Source: Chara braunii (taxonomy: Eukaryota; Streptophyta; Charophyceae; Charales; Characeae). Taken from it: a DNA stretch of 30,655 nucleotides. The stretch spans positions 6,173 through 36,827 of the forward strand of contig BFEA01001266.1 in assembly GCA_003427395.1 (NCBI GenBank), written 5' to 3'. This document shows, piece after piece, positions 17,634-27,480 of this stretch (its first letter is position 1; each line of letters opens with the position of its first letter). Below the pieces are notes generated by a model. That model saw only the letters and a list, made by a program, of their open reading frames with translations, made no database searches and was not told the DNA's origin. Position numbers and translations under genes: made by a program.

Positions 17634-17748
17634 ACCGTCTTCCTGTGAACACAACGCACCCTCATCATGAAAGTATCGGACCAGAAAAAAAAAAACGGCT
17701 TGTATACATTCATAATCAGGGTGTGCATTGTGTTCAGGGGAAGACTGT
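17634..17748. mobile_element. 115-bp hairpin, variant of the CCGTCTTC family
   Basis: The left arm ACCGTCTTCCTGTGAACACA, ACGCACCCTCATCATGAA and the right arm TTCATAATCAGGGTGTGCAT, TGTGTTCAGGGGAAGACTGT are imperfect reverse complements. Only the outer 9-10 bases match the family at 16817; the subterminal sequence (GTGAACACAACGCACCCTC) defines a second subfamily. A-rich sequence lies just left of it. Confidence 0.75.
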
Positions 17749-17895
17749 GGAACGGGGGATGGGTTTCCTGATCAGGACAGGTTAGTCAAAAATTAGCTGA
17801 ACTGAGCAGATCACACTTAAACGAGCCAGTCTGGCTAATCTCAACTAATCTGACTGAGGACCAACTAATCCTGCATTACTTTCTACTGCTTCAAT

Positions 17896-19294
17896 ATCGT
17901 CTTCACTGAATAGAACGCACAGTTACTATAGCTGTATTCGGGGCAACTTTCAGTCAACAGACATGTTATGATCTTGGCCAATTTCGAAGTACACATTCAT
18001 GAGAAAGTACAATGCCGTCCAATTGCGAAAAGAAATGAATGAACTTGAGAGGAGAGAGAGGGAAAGAAGAAGAAGAAGAAGAAGAAGAAGAAGAAGAAGA
18101 AGAAGAAGAAGAAGAAGAAGGAAAAAAAAAAAAAGAAAAAAGAAGAAGAAGAAGAAAAAAGAAAAAAGAAGGAAGATGATGTACACCAGCAAAGACCAAT
18201 GGTAATTCCCTTGCTTCGTCGCCAACCACTCTCGTCCTCCTTATCTCCTCCCCTCTTATTCAAACAAGAAATAATAATAATAATAATAATAATGTTGAAT
18301 GACTGAAAAAGAATGAATGTCCGAATCCCTCTTCTACTGCAAAGGACAACACAAAGCAGCTATGGCTGCTCCTGTTCAGGCCGCCATGCCTGACTCTGCC
18401 TCAAAGCTTCTTGGTGGAGCTCTACCCCAGCGGGGCCTTCCAGATGCAACGTCCACCAAGGTGATTAAGATGGCGTCCACCATAGCAGGGTACGTACCTC
18501 TGGCGCTCCCCCTTCCTAGTCCTTGTCTTTCTCCTCCTCCTGTCCTTGCTCCTTCCCCAGCAGTGCTGCTTTATGGTAGCACTGCTCCAGCCAGCGCTCC
18601 AACCAGTGTGCCACCAAACTTGCACACCGACAATGAGGAGGAACACTTTTCTCCTCCTGGAGATATAGCGGCCTGCTTGCCTCTTGGCGAGTGATCCTCC
18701 CTTTCGGAGGGAAACATCATTGCAGACTCTGATATTGCCCGTACAGGCCTTAGACTCAGACTGGTTGGACTGGTACCCGCCTTAGACTCAGACTGGTTAG
18801 ACTGGTACCCGCCTAGACCTACCTACAACTACTGGGCCTCTAGAAATGCCAACTTTGTCTTCTTCTGCTCGGCCTCGAGTACCCGGCGCATCTACCTATT
18901 CCTGGTGTGATACCGCCCTACCTGCTACTTGAGTGTTTTTCCGCTGCTCCAAGTGTCGCGGGCCTCTTTCCCCGCCACTTGAGTGTTTTCCCCGCTGCAA
19001 CCCTCAATGTCACGGCCACAGGTAAGTACCGGCCCTTTGGGCCTTCCGCACGGACAAAGTACCCTTGCGGGTCACACACACTCAAACCGACGAGCACTCA
19101 GACGGGCACGCAGACCAGCAAGCATGCGCACACTCAGACTCAGAAAACTCAGCAACGAGCAAGGCATACATTCCATTGGCAAAACTCTCCATTGGCAAAA
19201 CTCAGAAATCAGCTGTTTGTGTCTCAGTCCGTGTTTGGCAGCTCCTAACAGACAGCTTTAATGACTGTGCGTTCTATTCGGGTGAAGACAGTCG
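17896..19294. mobile_element. Putative 1.4-kb TIR element of the CGTCTTC family
   Basis: The left end CGTCTTCACTGAATAGAACG, CACAGTTACTATAGCTGT (17898-17935) and the right end ACAGCTTTAATGACTGTGCG, TTCTATTCGGGTGAAGACAG (19251-19292) are complementary for about 40 bp. They share the subterminal CACAGT block, which other family members lack, so they may be two ends of one element. The interior holds GAA and AAT microsatellites, the right copy of the 59-bp inverted repeat and an Ala/Pro-rich open frame 18317-18694 (+) with no recognisable domain. No DDE transposase is visible. Confidence 0.45.
18061..18176. repeat. (GAA)n/A-rich microsatellite
   Basis: GAA units from about 18065 to 18120, then interrupted A-rich GAA to 18175. 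All open frames across it are low-complexity artefacts. A short (AAT)n run follows at 18270-18293. Confidence 0.95.
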
Positions 19295-19563
19295 TAATGG
19301 GTGGGTGATGTCGCAGCCACATGAGTAAGATTGCTTAACCTGAGGAGATTTCCTAAATGGGCTAATCTGGGTCCATTATCTGGCTAATTAATCTAGCCCG
19401 TTTTACCTTCCCCCCCCACCCCCACTCCACCCTCTCTAAAGAAGCATCAAGGGCAGTGCTCAGTCCCTGGGCTGAGAAGAGTAATCCAAGGATTCGTTTT
19501 AATTTTTTTTTTTCCACCTCTGCATTTAACAGCCATGTCGCTTAATTTGAGATTTCCTCCACT

Positions 19564-19953
19564 CCCAATTGTGCGAGATTGAATGTGCCATTTTCAGGAA
19601 GGTTCTGCCAGTTCCTACTGTAATGGCTGTTCCTACTGGAACACAGGAGGGTACCTGCCCAATTGTGCGAGATTGAATGTGCCATTTTCAGGAAGGTTCT
19701 GCCGGTTCCTCTGTTGCAAGATAGGAACTGGTGGTGGAAGCTCAGAGGATACCTGCCAGTTCCTACTCAAACACAGGAGCCAAGACCGTCAAAAAAATGC
19801 CACAACCAATCTCGCAACAGAAAAAAAAGAAAAAAAAAAGTCAATTTTTTTAACGGAATGGCTGTTATTACCTTCCTACCTTTGGCCAGTTCCTTTTTTA
19901 GAACGGACCCAGGGGGGGAAAAACTCATGAAAATGGCACATTCAATCTTGCGC
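19564..19953. repeat. 53-bp direct repeat with inverted third copy
   Basis: A phrase starting CCCAATTGTGCGAGATTGAA and running on through TGTGCCATTTTCAGGAAGG occurs at 19564-19616 and 19658-19710 (period 94). Its first half occurs inverted at 19928-19953 (TGAAAATGGCACATTCAATC). The arrangement looks like a small TIR element with a duplicated left end. The interior contains a repeated GTTCCTACT phrase and A-runs. Confidence 0.75.
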
Positions 19954-20829
19954 TACTTTGGAAAAAAGAATCCTCAAATTTCAACACGATAATGGCCGTT
20001 ATTAGCAGTTGGGGGAGTTATTTCTGATTAGTCACATGTCTTGACACCTGTAAGATTAGCTAACCTCACCAGTCAGATTGGTCTGAGACTCGCGCTTGAT
20101 GCTCACCTTGTCGACTTTGGTCAGTCTGCATCGTCTTTCTTCTTTCTTCTTTCTTTTACCACATCAGTCGTCCCTCATTGACGCAGACTTCCTTCGATCA
20201 GTTGTGTCCCTCAGTTGATACATAAGAAAGAATGCTAATTGGTGAGCTGATTGCGATTTCGATTGTTCTCTGTCTACCTCTAGCTAAAAAAAAAAAGGAC
20301 AAGCACTTGACTGCATATGTGCTGCCGAAGTGGAGGATGCAAGTGCCTTAAAGGCTGGTAGATACATACCAAACAACGGAATACCTTCCAGGCCAGTGCT
20401 GGTCGATATGAAAGAAAGAATGCTATTTGATGAATAAGGGGAAGAGTGTGGCTGTACGTGGGCCACCAAAGTGTAAGATGGACAAGTACCAATTGTAGAA
20501 ATCAATCTACCTTCCGATCCTCCTTCCCCGCACCCAACCACCACTGTCAGCGCCAGTGCCACTGTGACCAACACTCTCATAACCACCAAACTGCCAAAAA
20601 GACAGCTGGGGATTCTACCAACGTACGCCAAAACTTATGGCATTGGGGTAACTTACCCTGTGCGTGCATTCGTTTGTTCGATATTGTTTCTTTCTGTGTG
20701 TGGGCATTCATTTCTTCAAACTTAAAGGTGTTGCCTTTTTTTTTCTGTTTTCTAAGAAACCTCTTTTTGCAGAGGACTTTGCTCCAAAAAATGGAGATGC
20801 TCACTGCTTGTGTTTTGTACTTTGTCTGT

Positions 20830-20830
<1 letters not shown>
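19954..20830. other. Intergenic or intronic sequence upstream of the GGQ exon
   Basis: No exon can be proven. On the plus strand a Thr/Pro/Ser-rich open stretch (about 20480-20645, including QVPIVEINLPSDPPSPHP) precedes GGGGTAACTT, a weak donor, and might be an upstream exon of the release-factor gene, for example transit-peptide-like sequence. The minus strand over the same bases encodes a hydrophobic run (VLVTVALALTVVVGCG) that is probably a shadow. Confidence 0.3.

Positions 20831-20866
<36 letters not shown>
20831..20866. repeat. 36-nt poly-T tract 22 nt upstream of a splice acceptor
   Basis: Uninterrupted T from 20831 to 20866, followed by CAATCATTGTGAATGTCGGCAG and the exon. It may serve as an extreme polypyrimidine tract, although the distance to the AG is longer than usual. 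Confidence 0.9.
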
Positions 20867-20888
20867 CAATCATTGTGAATGTCGGCAG

Positions 20889-20948
20889 AGATGGTGGAGA
20901 TCAAGTTTGCGAGGAGCGGAGGGCCTGGTGGGCAGAATGTCAACAAAG
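20889..20948 (+). CDS. Exon with GGQ motif: class I release factor / ICT1-like protein
   Basis: After a GGCAG acceptor the 60-nt exon reads MVEIKFARSGGPGGQNVNK plus one base of a split codon. GGPGGQNVNK is the catalytic GGQ loop of class I peptide chain release factors. The form R-S-G/S-G-P-G-G-Q-N-V-N-K, followed by V-N-T-K in the next exon, is typical of the small ICT1/YaeJ-type peptidyl-tRNA hydrolases of mitochondria and plastids. The Gln of GGQ positions the hydrolytic water in the ribosomal peptidyl transferase centre, releasing the chain from stalled organellar ribosomes. The donor AAAG|GTGAGT is a perfect consensus. The exon enters with two bases of a split codon and leaves in phase 1. 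The N-terminal exon(s) are not identified. Codon-recognition domain status cannot be judged from this window. Confidence 0.9.
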
Positions 20949-21035
20949 GTGAGTGAGGTGAGATGACAGAATTTTCAATTTTGTTGAAAAGACATCAAGC
21001 TGGCGAATGATTATTTAACGTGGCATTGCCTAAGT

Positions 21036-21391
21036 GCAGGGAAATTGAGCGATAGCGAAATGACAGAATTCCAGAATGCAAAATCACATTGAAAGCCAGA
21101 AAGTCCAACGCTGTCCAGAAAGAAGAAATGCACCGATATATCACGAAAGGCAAACCAAAGCACCAAATCCAAATGTCAATGAGAGCATACTCTCGCCACC
21201 ACCAACATATGTATCAGAGCCCTTCCTCCTACTTGGCGCTCAGCGCCCAGACTACCATCACGCAGCTACTACCAGCCTACGAATTGACAATGCAACCTGT
21301 TGACGTCAGCAGCAGAACCAAAGTACATGAGCATGTCGACCCTTGTAGACCATCGCCAAGACCAGGTACGTGCCCTCACATCATCAACCCC

Positions 21392-21466
<75 letters not shown>

Positions 21467-22110
21467 GACTTCATCACCCACATCTTCTCCCTCACACACG
21501 AAGACCACCACCACCTCCACTGGCTATCCAGCCAAGCCCCGGCTACGTGGGGCTGGTTATGGCGCTGCCCTCAGCAGCGCCCTGCCTTCTCGGACGACCG
21601 CATGCGCGCGCACACTTGCCCATGCGCTAACGCAGCAGCCTGCGAGTGCTAGCTCCAGCAGCGCTGCCGCATCTGCACGCAAGTGCCCGACCCCGATCCT
21701 CGGAGCCCAGCCCTTTCCTATAATGAAAGTGGCGGGCGAATTGCCACTCGCTTCCCCACGAGACCGTGTTTCCAGTAGCTTCAGTTGCCGCCAAAGTGTC
21801 TGTGCCCAGGCCCGTTCAGACAGTGGCCTGGGACCGAATTGGTTAGGCATGCTCAACCACCCAGGGCCAAACGTGCGGTGCTCCCTGTTTCAACCACGTT
21901 GCTGGGAGAGCCTGGAGGGCTCATGCATATTTCCGATTCTCACGAGCAAAGCGGATGTAACCAACTGGCACGTGGCAACTGTCTGGCACCCACCAAGATT
22001 TGCAAAAATTGACGAACTCGCGGCAAATTGAGAATCAGGGGGGCCGCCTTCACTTAGGGCGGGCACGCGCCTGCTGCAAGGCCTTTGCCGAGGGGTAAAC
22101 CCTCGCGCAA
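21036..22110 (+). repeat. Dispersed 1-kb element, copy A
   Basis: It matches 29500-30461 in reverse complement over nearly its whole length. Shared landmarks are AGCG-AATGAC, ATCACATTGAAAGCCA, GAGAGCATACTCTC-type sequence, TTGGCGCTCAGCGCCCAG, GACCATCGCCAA, GTRAGTGCCCTCACATCATC (R = A or G; the A copy has C), GGCGCTGCCCTCAGCAGCGC and CTTCACTTAGGGCGGGC. Open frames exist but the two copies do not preserve a common frame, so no protein is claimed. A splice-donor-like AG|GTACGT lies at about 21365. Confidence 0.75.
21393..21463. repeat. (CT)n(CA)n compound microsatellite
   Basis: CT units run from 21393 to 21414 and CA units from there to 21463, inside copy A. At the equivalent position copy B carries a (GAT)n run (about 30099-30119, given strand). 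Confidence 0.95.
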
Positions 22111-22365
22111 GTCCTAAGCTGCTTTTTGTGAGCTTTCTTGGAAATTGTTCTGTTATCCATGCTGTAGAAGAAAGGATCCCTGCACAGATTGCTTTCCTCT
22201 TTTGAGCCATGGAATGCACAGAAAACATTTTCCTTTCCTGTACGCTGCATGCAGTTTTGCCTTGTCAATTTGTCAGAAGTATTTGCAAACATACCGTACA
22301 GCCTCTACAAGGAAGGGGAGAGTGTGGGGGGGATGTCTATGGTCACCTGCTGCACTGGGGAGGCG

Positions 22366-22366
<1 letters not shown>
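22111..22366. other. Intron sequence, no feature recognised
   Basis: Mixed composition. Short open frames on both strands have no family signature. Confidence 0.5.
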
Positions 22367-22439
<73 letters not shown>

Positions 22440-22440
22440 N

Positions 22441-22531
<91 letters not shown>

Positions 22532-22532
22532 G
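22367..22532. repeat. (GA)n microsatellite, about 165 bp
   Basis: Almost pure AG/GA repeat with one N at 22440 and a single C at 22524. Arg/Glu and Leu/Ser open frames on both strands are artefacts. The true length may differ from the assembled one. Confidence 0.95.
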
Positions 22533-23358
22533 CTGTTTTGTTTGATCCTCGCGATCTTGGTTTCACCAAAGTGTGCTACGAATCCATAATTCGTATACTT
22601 TGCGTGACCCAATCAGGAGGTCTCTGCTTAGTGACCAAAGGTGAGAGGTAGGTTGCAGGACTTGCAGAGGCCGATGCGCTTGACACTGTGCAACATGTTT
22701 GTTTGTTTGTTTCTTTTGAAATGCAGCGGGGGGCCATATTACAAGGGTTGATAAAAGCAATCCCTTGTAGGACCCTTCCCGAGTTTTGCAGGCTCCGATC
22801 TAGTGGTGGGGAGCAGCACCTGCTGGAAATCAGGTCCAGCTGACTCCAGCATCCCTTTTCGGGTTACAGTAAGGTCGCAGTGAGGAGCAGCAATGTTTTC
22901 CCTCCATTGAGGGGCTTTTCTAGTTCATTATAGACAACACCCTGATTTGATGACTGCCCCCTTTCCCCTCAGCCCCCTTATCAAAGACCAGGCTATGGAC
23001 TTCTCATAATTCCCCCACCTGTAATGAAGACCTCCTCAGACAATTCCCTTAAACGAGAAGACTTGCACTCTTTGTATACCCACGTTGCTCTCTGAGCCTC
23101 ACTTTCTCTGTTACATTAACCTGGGCTGATGAAACCTCTATCTCTCCTTACCGATCACTCTCTTGTTTGGTAGAGATCCACACTTGGTCGGCGCTTAGAG
23201 GGAGGGAGTAAAGTGAGAGACAGATAGGGAAGGAGAGTGAGTGTGCTGGGGCCCCAAATCAAAGGTTGAGAGGGAAGGGCTAGGCGAATCTTGTTGGCTA
23301 TGATTTGTAGGCAGTAGGATAAAGCTGCTTGGTTTGAAACTTTAAAGGAATGGTGAAG
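22533..23358. other. Intron sequence without recognisable features
   Basis: No coding, RNA or repeat signature is recognised apart from a GTTT run at 22698-22711. Open frames are short and featureless. Confidence 0.5.
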
Positions 23359-23779
23359 TGTGTCGGTGGAAGTCGTTGCTATTCGTTTTTTCGGTTGTCA
23401 ACCGCGGTTTCCATTTAAGGTTAACCTTATGGTTCCGGCTCCTTTTCCATTCTGGGGAGCGTCAGTCCGGTTCCTATTCCACCGGCAAGTCTGTAAAGAA
23501 TACAAGGTATACTCACTCACGCTCCTCCCCCTTGTGGTGTGGAGGTCCGAAGGACGACATTGATTACTTCCCGAGGGAAGGATGTACCACCCTTCACCCC
23601 TGCCTAAGTTAGCCTGTTTTACTTGGAACCTGTTCTTGCAGCATTATTGGTGCTAGAACCGTACACCCTGGCTTGATACGTCTGTGTCTTTAACCTATCT
23701 TCAGTGATCCTATCTGTGTCGGTGGAAGTCGTTGCTATTCGTTTTTTCGGTTGTCAACCACGGTTTCTATTTAAGGTTA
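23359..23779 (+). repeat. 65-bp direct repeat, 356 bp apart
   Basis: TGTGTCGGTGGAAGTCGTTG, CTATTCGTTTTTTCGGTTGT and CAACCNCGGTTT (N = G or A) up to TTTAAGGTTA occur at 23359-23423 and 23715-23779 with two differences. The right copy lies 37 bp beyond the LINE-B stop, so the repeat may belong to the LINE 3' end or mark a partial duplication of it. Confidence 0.85.
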
Positions 23780-23815
23780 TTACTATCATCAAGATCAAAA
23801 ATGTTCCTATGTGGA

Positions 23816-26272
23816 TCAAGCTTGGATTGTTGTGAATGAGTTTATTGTTTGTGTTACCGCAGTTACATCTGTAAGCTTTGTGATTCCGTGCTTCATATTC
23901 CTCCAGGCATCATATATTTTCGTTCTAATGGTGTCAGCAGTGGCTGTTTTTGCTTGTAAGAAATCCAGTGTTTGCTGATTCCTTTCTAATTGCCCTCCAG
24001 GTTGTCATCAGTACAGTCAGTTTGAATTTTTTAGACAAGATTTAGGGCGAAGGTCGGAGCCTGCAACCGGGTGGTCGTGACTGCACCCAGCACGGCGATG
24101 GGGTTGGAGCAGGGTGGGGATTTAAAATCCTAGCCTCAGCTGGGTACGTGGGGGCAGAAGAGTGACCTGCGTACTGGCCACGGCCAGGTGTTTTTTTGGG
24201 CTGGGTTACCCGAAAGAGGACCCTGCTGATAGACCATTGACCCTGTCAACCTCGATTCAACTTTCTCACTGTGCAGAAGCAGGTAGAGAGAAGGAGAGAG
24301 TAGCCAGGGTCGTTTGCATCCATGGGTTGTTCACGTGCGGATGCTGGCCGAGTTGGGTATGGTTGTGATGTTTTTTGGGTTCCCAGGTGGCTCGGGCCTG
24401 GGTTGTTCAGTTGCTTTCTCAGGTCACATTCTGATTTCCAGTCTCGTGTATCCTCATCGCATAAATGCCTGACAGTGTGGATGCCCTTCTTCACTCAAGG
24501 TAGCCACGGATGTTCTTTCAGAAGGAAGAAAGGGTTCCCCCGCTCATCTGTGATCTGAGGGTTTCTGAAAACGGGTAGCCTCCAGATCTCATGCCACCTT
24601 AGCAGTGGCGGCACCCTTTTGGGCCCAATCTCTCTCAGTGACTGTAGAAAATGGGCCCACAGAGGATCCAGCAGCAAGCTCCGTCGTGTTTGGTTTACTA
24701 GGGAATTCTCTCTCTTATGCTTGGGGTGGGCAGTGATAGAGAAGCAGGCATTGGTCAACCATTGAAGGGGGTGAACCTGTCTCCATTGTGGAGATTGTGG
24801 TGCCAGGCAGATCAACTGTATGAGAGCATAGGAGGCGCAGGGAATGTCGTTACCGATTGCGAGGCATATGATGAGCTTAAAGATAAAGAGCGTTAATTTC
24901 ATTGGCGGGGTCAGTAATCCCTAGGCTCCCCCTTGCTGTTGGCTGTGAAAGCAAACATCAGGTGACCCGTTTAATGCAAGAAGTGTCCTCATGGTCCCCT
25001 TCCCAAAAGAAGGCCACAGCCGCTTGTATCGGGCGAGCTAGCTGTTTCTGTGGAAGGGGGAAAAGGCAACTTCGTACCAAAGAACCGCAAACATGACGTT
25101 ATTGATTGCTAGCGACTGGCCTATCAGGGAAGTGCACCCCTCCAGTTACCCATCCCTTGAATAACAATGTCCATGAAGCCTTCTGTTTTAGTTCCCCAAT
25201 TTACTTTCATATCAGCTGCGATTTCAAAAAGGTGTATAATACTATAATCATCCTATAACGTGTCCTAGGGCCTGCATGCTGGTAGCGTTGGCTTTGCATA
25301 GGACGGCTCGATCATCTGCAAATAGCGATGTGATGTGCCTAAGATGGCGAGGGGTCTCTGGAACCTCAATTCTTTGAATATCTGGGCTAGCCGGTGTCAT
25401 TGCTGCTAAGCCTCCATCAGAATGACACACAAAAGTGGTGCTATCGGGTCGCCCTGCCTTACTGATCTTTGAAGTGGAAAAAGGTGTTGCCATGTGGCCT
25501 TTTAGCATCACATTTGTTGTGGCTGTTCTCGGGAGAATGCTGACCCACTTTCGGAATTTTGGCCCGTCAATCCAACGTTCCAGTCGACGTTGTCATAAAA
25601 GCTTTTATGAAGCCGGTAAAAAGAATAGCTGCCTCTATCCTTCTTTGACGAGCATATTTAATTGGCTTGTTAACCACCAAGTTGTTATCTTGGGCGTTCC
25701 GGTGGGCCATGAATCCCGACTGGTCTAGGTAAATAAGTGGTTGCCATGTGGGGAATGAGCCTATTCGGTGAGGGACATGAATCCCAACTGGCCATGAATC
25801 CCATCTAGAAGGGTGCAGGCAGTAATGTCATAGGATGGTAGTTCCGAATTTCTGATTAGTTGGCTTTCGTGTATGGAAGCGTCATGACCCTTTGAGCCCC
25901 ATTAGACCTCCAAGGTACCCTCGTATTCCACTGCCTGGATGTAAGTCATGAGATCCCAAAGGTGCAGGCCGAACTCTTTTGGGAAGGAGTCCAGCCCTGG
26001 GCTTTTCTTATCATTCATGGCCTGTAGGGCCTGTAGGATTTCTTGCTGAGATAGGGGATCTTCAATGTATCCTTTTGGGCCTGTGAGAGCAGGGCTGATA
26101 GAGAACTAAAGAAGGGCGTCTTGAACACTCCGGAGTTCATGCTCTTCCCATTGCGCAGTTTGAAATATGAACGGGTGTTTGTAATATTGCAAGCCGTAGT
26201 CCAAAATGCTGTATGCATCTTCCGCATCTGCCTAGATCCGGCCTTCGCTTTTCTGGAGAAGATTTTTGCCAT
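23816..26272 (-). pseudogene. LINE-B reverse transcriptase and C-terminal region
   Basis: Visible blocks are SPGLDSFPKEF near 25995, the polymerase motif SLFADDRAVLCKA near 25310-25275 with the catalytic A-D-D intact, AINNVMFAVLWYEVAFSP near 25105, AAVAFFWEGDHED and the RGSLGITDPANE thumb block. Then come LRRWHEIW-like and KKGIHTVRHLCDEDTRDWKS (about 24490-24430), and finally IRTKIYDAWRNMKHGITKL near 23900. Frames change repeatedly and a stop at 24495-24497 separates two pieces in the same frame. The order and motifs are typical of plant LINE ORF2; the copy is non-functional. Confidence 0.8.
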
Positions 26273-26829
26273 TGTTCCATCCGTATTTTCCTTTTTTTTA
26301 ATTCAGCTTGAATTCTCTAGATCTGAGTTTGTTGGTCGACAGGTGGTCCCACACTGTTTGCAGGTTACTGAATGCGTTTATGTCGGTTGCGTTATCCATC
26401 AAATTCCTGTCCCATCTCTCCAACTGGAGCTGGAGATTTTCTAAGATCACCTTTCTGTCCCAGGCATGTTTGATTGATTTTTTTTTCAGTCTTCTACCTG
26501 AGGCAACCCACCCCTTCGGCGAACCACTAAACGATTGGCCCAGGTTGTAATTTTTGAGTGGTGCAGTATTCTGATAGTCAGTGACCATCTTCTTGTTGAA
26601 AGAGGGCAGCTTTAAACTGCTAGTAGTACACGGCCCCAGCCGTGTGGAGGTTCGTTTTTCGCCTACCATGAAAACTTTGCACCTCAGGCCTACCGAACCA
26701 CAATGGCTGGTAGCGCCAGCCAAAAAAGAGCAAAATTGCACTGTTGGCGGTTCAGAAAAGCTTGCCTAGCAGTGCAGCGCTTCCAGGCTCGGGTGGACTG
26801 CTGCATTTAACCAATGAGGAGTTAGATTT

Positions 26830-27480
26830 CAAATAGCTCGGCCCCTTGGTGATCCGAGAGTGAAAAGATAGCCTGAGGGCCACCATTCGGTGGTCAATGG
26901 ACTTGCAGGGGGTTATTGGTTGGCGTATGCCCTTTTCTGAGGGTGCAGTTCTCTTTAGGAATCGACCAGTTGTAGGTTGCCATGATTGTACCCGAACATG
27001 GTCACAGACCTCCTTTTTGAATAGCGTTGGGGCCTCTTCCCGCTTGGGGAGGGGTGGCGTCCTATCCAATTGTCGATCCGGAGTAGTATTAAGGTCACCG
27101 GCTTCTACAAACCGGGGCATCTTGGGACGGAAGTTGATGAGGACTTAGAAAACATTGTGCCCTGAGGCCTGGGTCATTCGGGGCGTATACGCCTGCGATA
27201 TGAATTATCTCGCTTCCAATTGCCGCCTTTATGTACACCCATCTTCCTTCATCTTGGAGGGAGTGGTTTGCTTTAATGTTTTGGGGTGTCAAAATTACTC
27301 TGTGTATTGGACTTTGATTTGCTCGATTTATGCGTGTCATTGGACTTGATTTCTAAGTGTGGATTTGTGAATGCTTGGCAGTTCATCCTAGGACGAAATA
27401 GTTCATCTCATGAATTGCAATCAACGAGCATTGCACACCCTATCCAACATGGATGTATGGGATGCTGGGGGAACATCAAA
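26830..27480 (-). pseudogene. LINE-B APE-type endonuclease remnant
   Basis: CNAR near 27450 (start of the domain, normally WNxRG), GRWVYIKAAIGSEIIHIAGV followed by YAPND (27260-27190), EAGDLNTTPD (about 27100-27070) and SIDHRMVALRLSF near 26900 correspond to the conserved Asn, YAP, GDxN and SDH blocks. The frame shifts at least twice, and a short U6-derived insertion (27321-27338) lies in the domain. Confidence 0.75.
27321..27338 (-). pseudogene. 18-nt U6 snRNA fragment inserted in LINE-B
   Basis: The minus strand reads GACACGCATAAATCGAG plus C, identical to an internal stretch of U6. It is flanked by ATTGGACTTTGATTT (27306-27320) and ATTGGACTTGATTT (27339-27352), a direct repeat differing by one T. 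The fragment is short, so chance must be considered, but identity to U6 plus flanking duplication together are hard to explain otherwise. Confidence 0.65.

Larger units (their letters stand above)
17302..18402. repeat. 59-bp inverted repeat pair (17302-17360 / 18344-18402)
   Basis: The left copy contains CGGCCTGAACAGGAGCAGCC and AGCTGCTTTGTGTTGTCC. The right copy is its reverse complement with two mismatches. The arms are 983 bp apart and sit in unrelated contexts (a SINE and the interior of a putative TIR element). Confidence 0.9.
23816..27480 (-). mobile_element. LINE-B: decayed non-LTR retrotransposon in the intron
   Basis: Reading the minus strand downward there are endonuclease blocks (27480-26830), a linker, RT palm blocks (26015-25250), thumb sequence (about 25110-24900) and a C-terminal region to a stop at 23816-23818. 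The blocks follow LINE ORF2 order but are spread over all three frames, so many indels have accumulated. No ORF1 is recognised upstream. It is only distantly similar to LINE-A at the motif level and probably belongs to another subfamily. It lies antisense to the host gene. Confidence 0.85.

Noticed and set aside
20284-20631. Minus-strand open frame with a hydrophobic signal-like run
   Set aside because: No homology signature, and the complementary strand has a plausible Thr/Pro-rich stretch; a single hydrophobic run is not enough.
21557-21856. Ala/Arg-rich open frames inside element copy A
   Set aside because: The inverted copy at 29500-30461 does not preserve these frames, so there is no sign of selection on a protein.
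22145-22651. Arg/Glu-repeat open frames of about 100-170 residues on both strands
   Set aside because: They are produced by the (GA)n microsatellite and contain an N; no unique coding sequence supports them.
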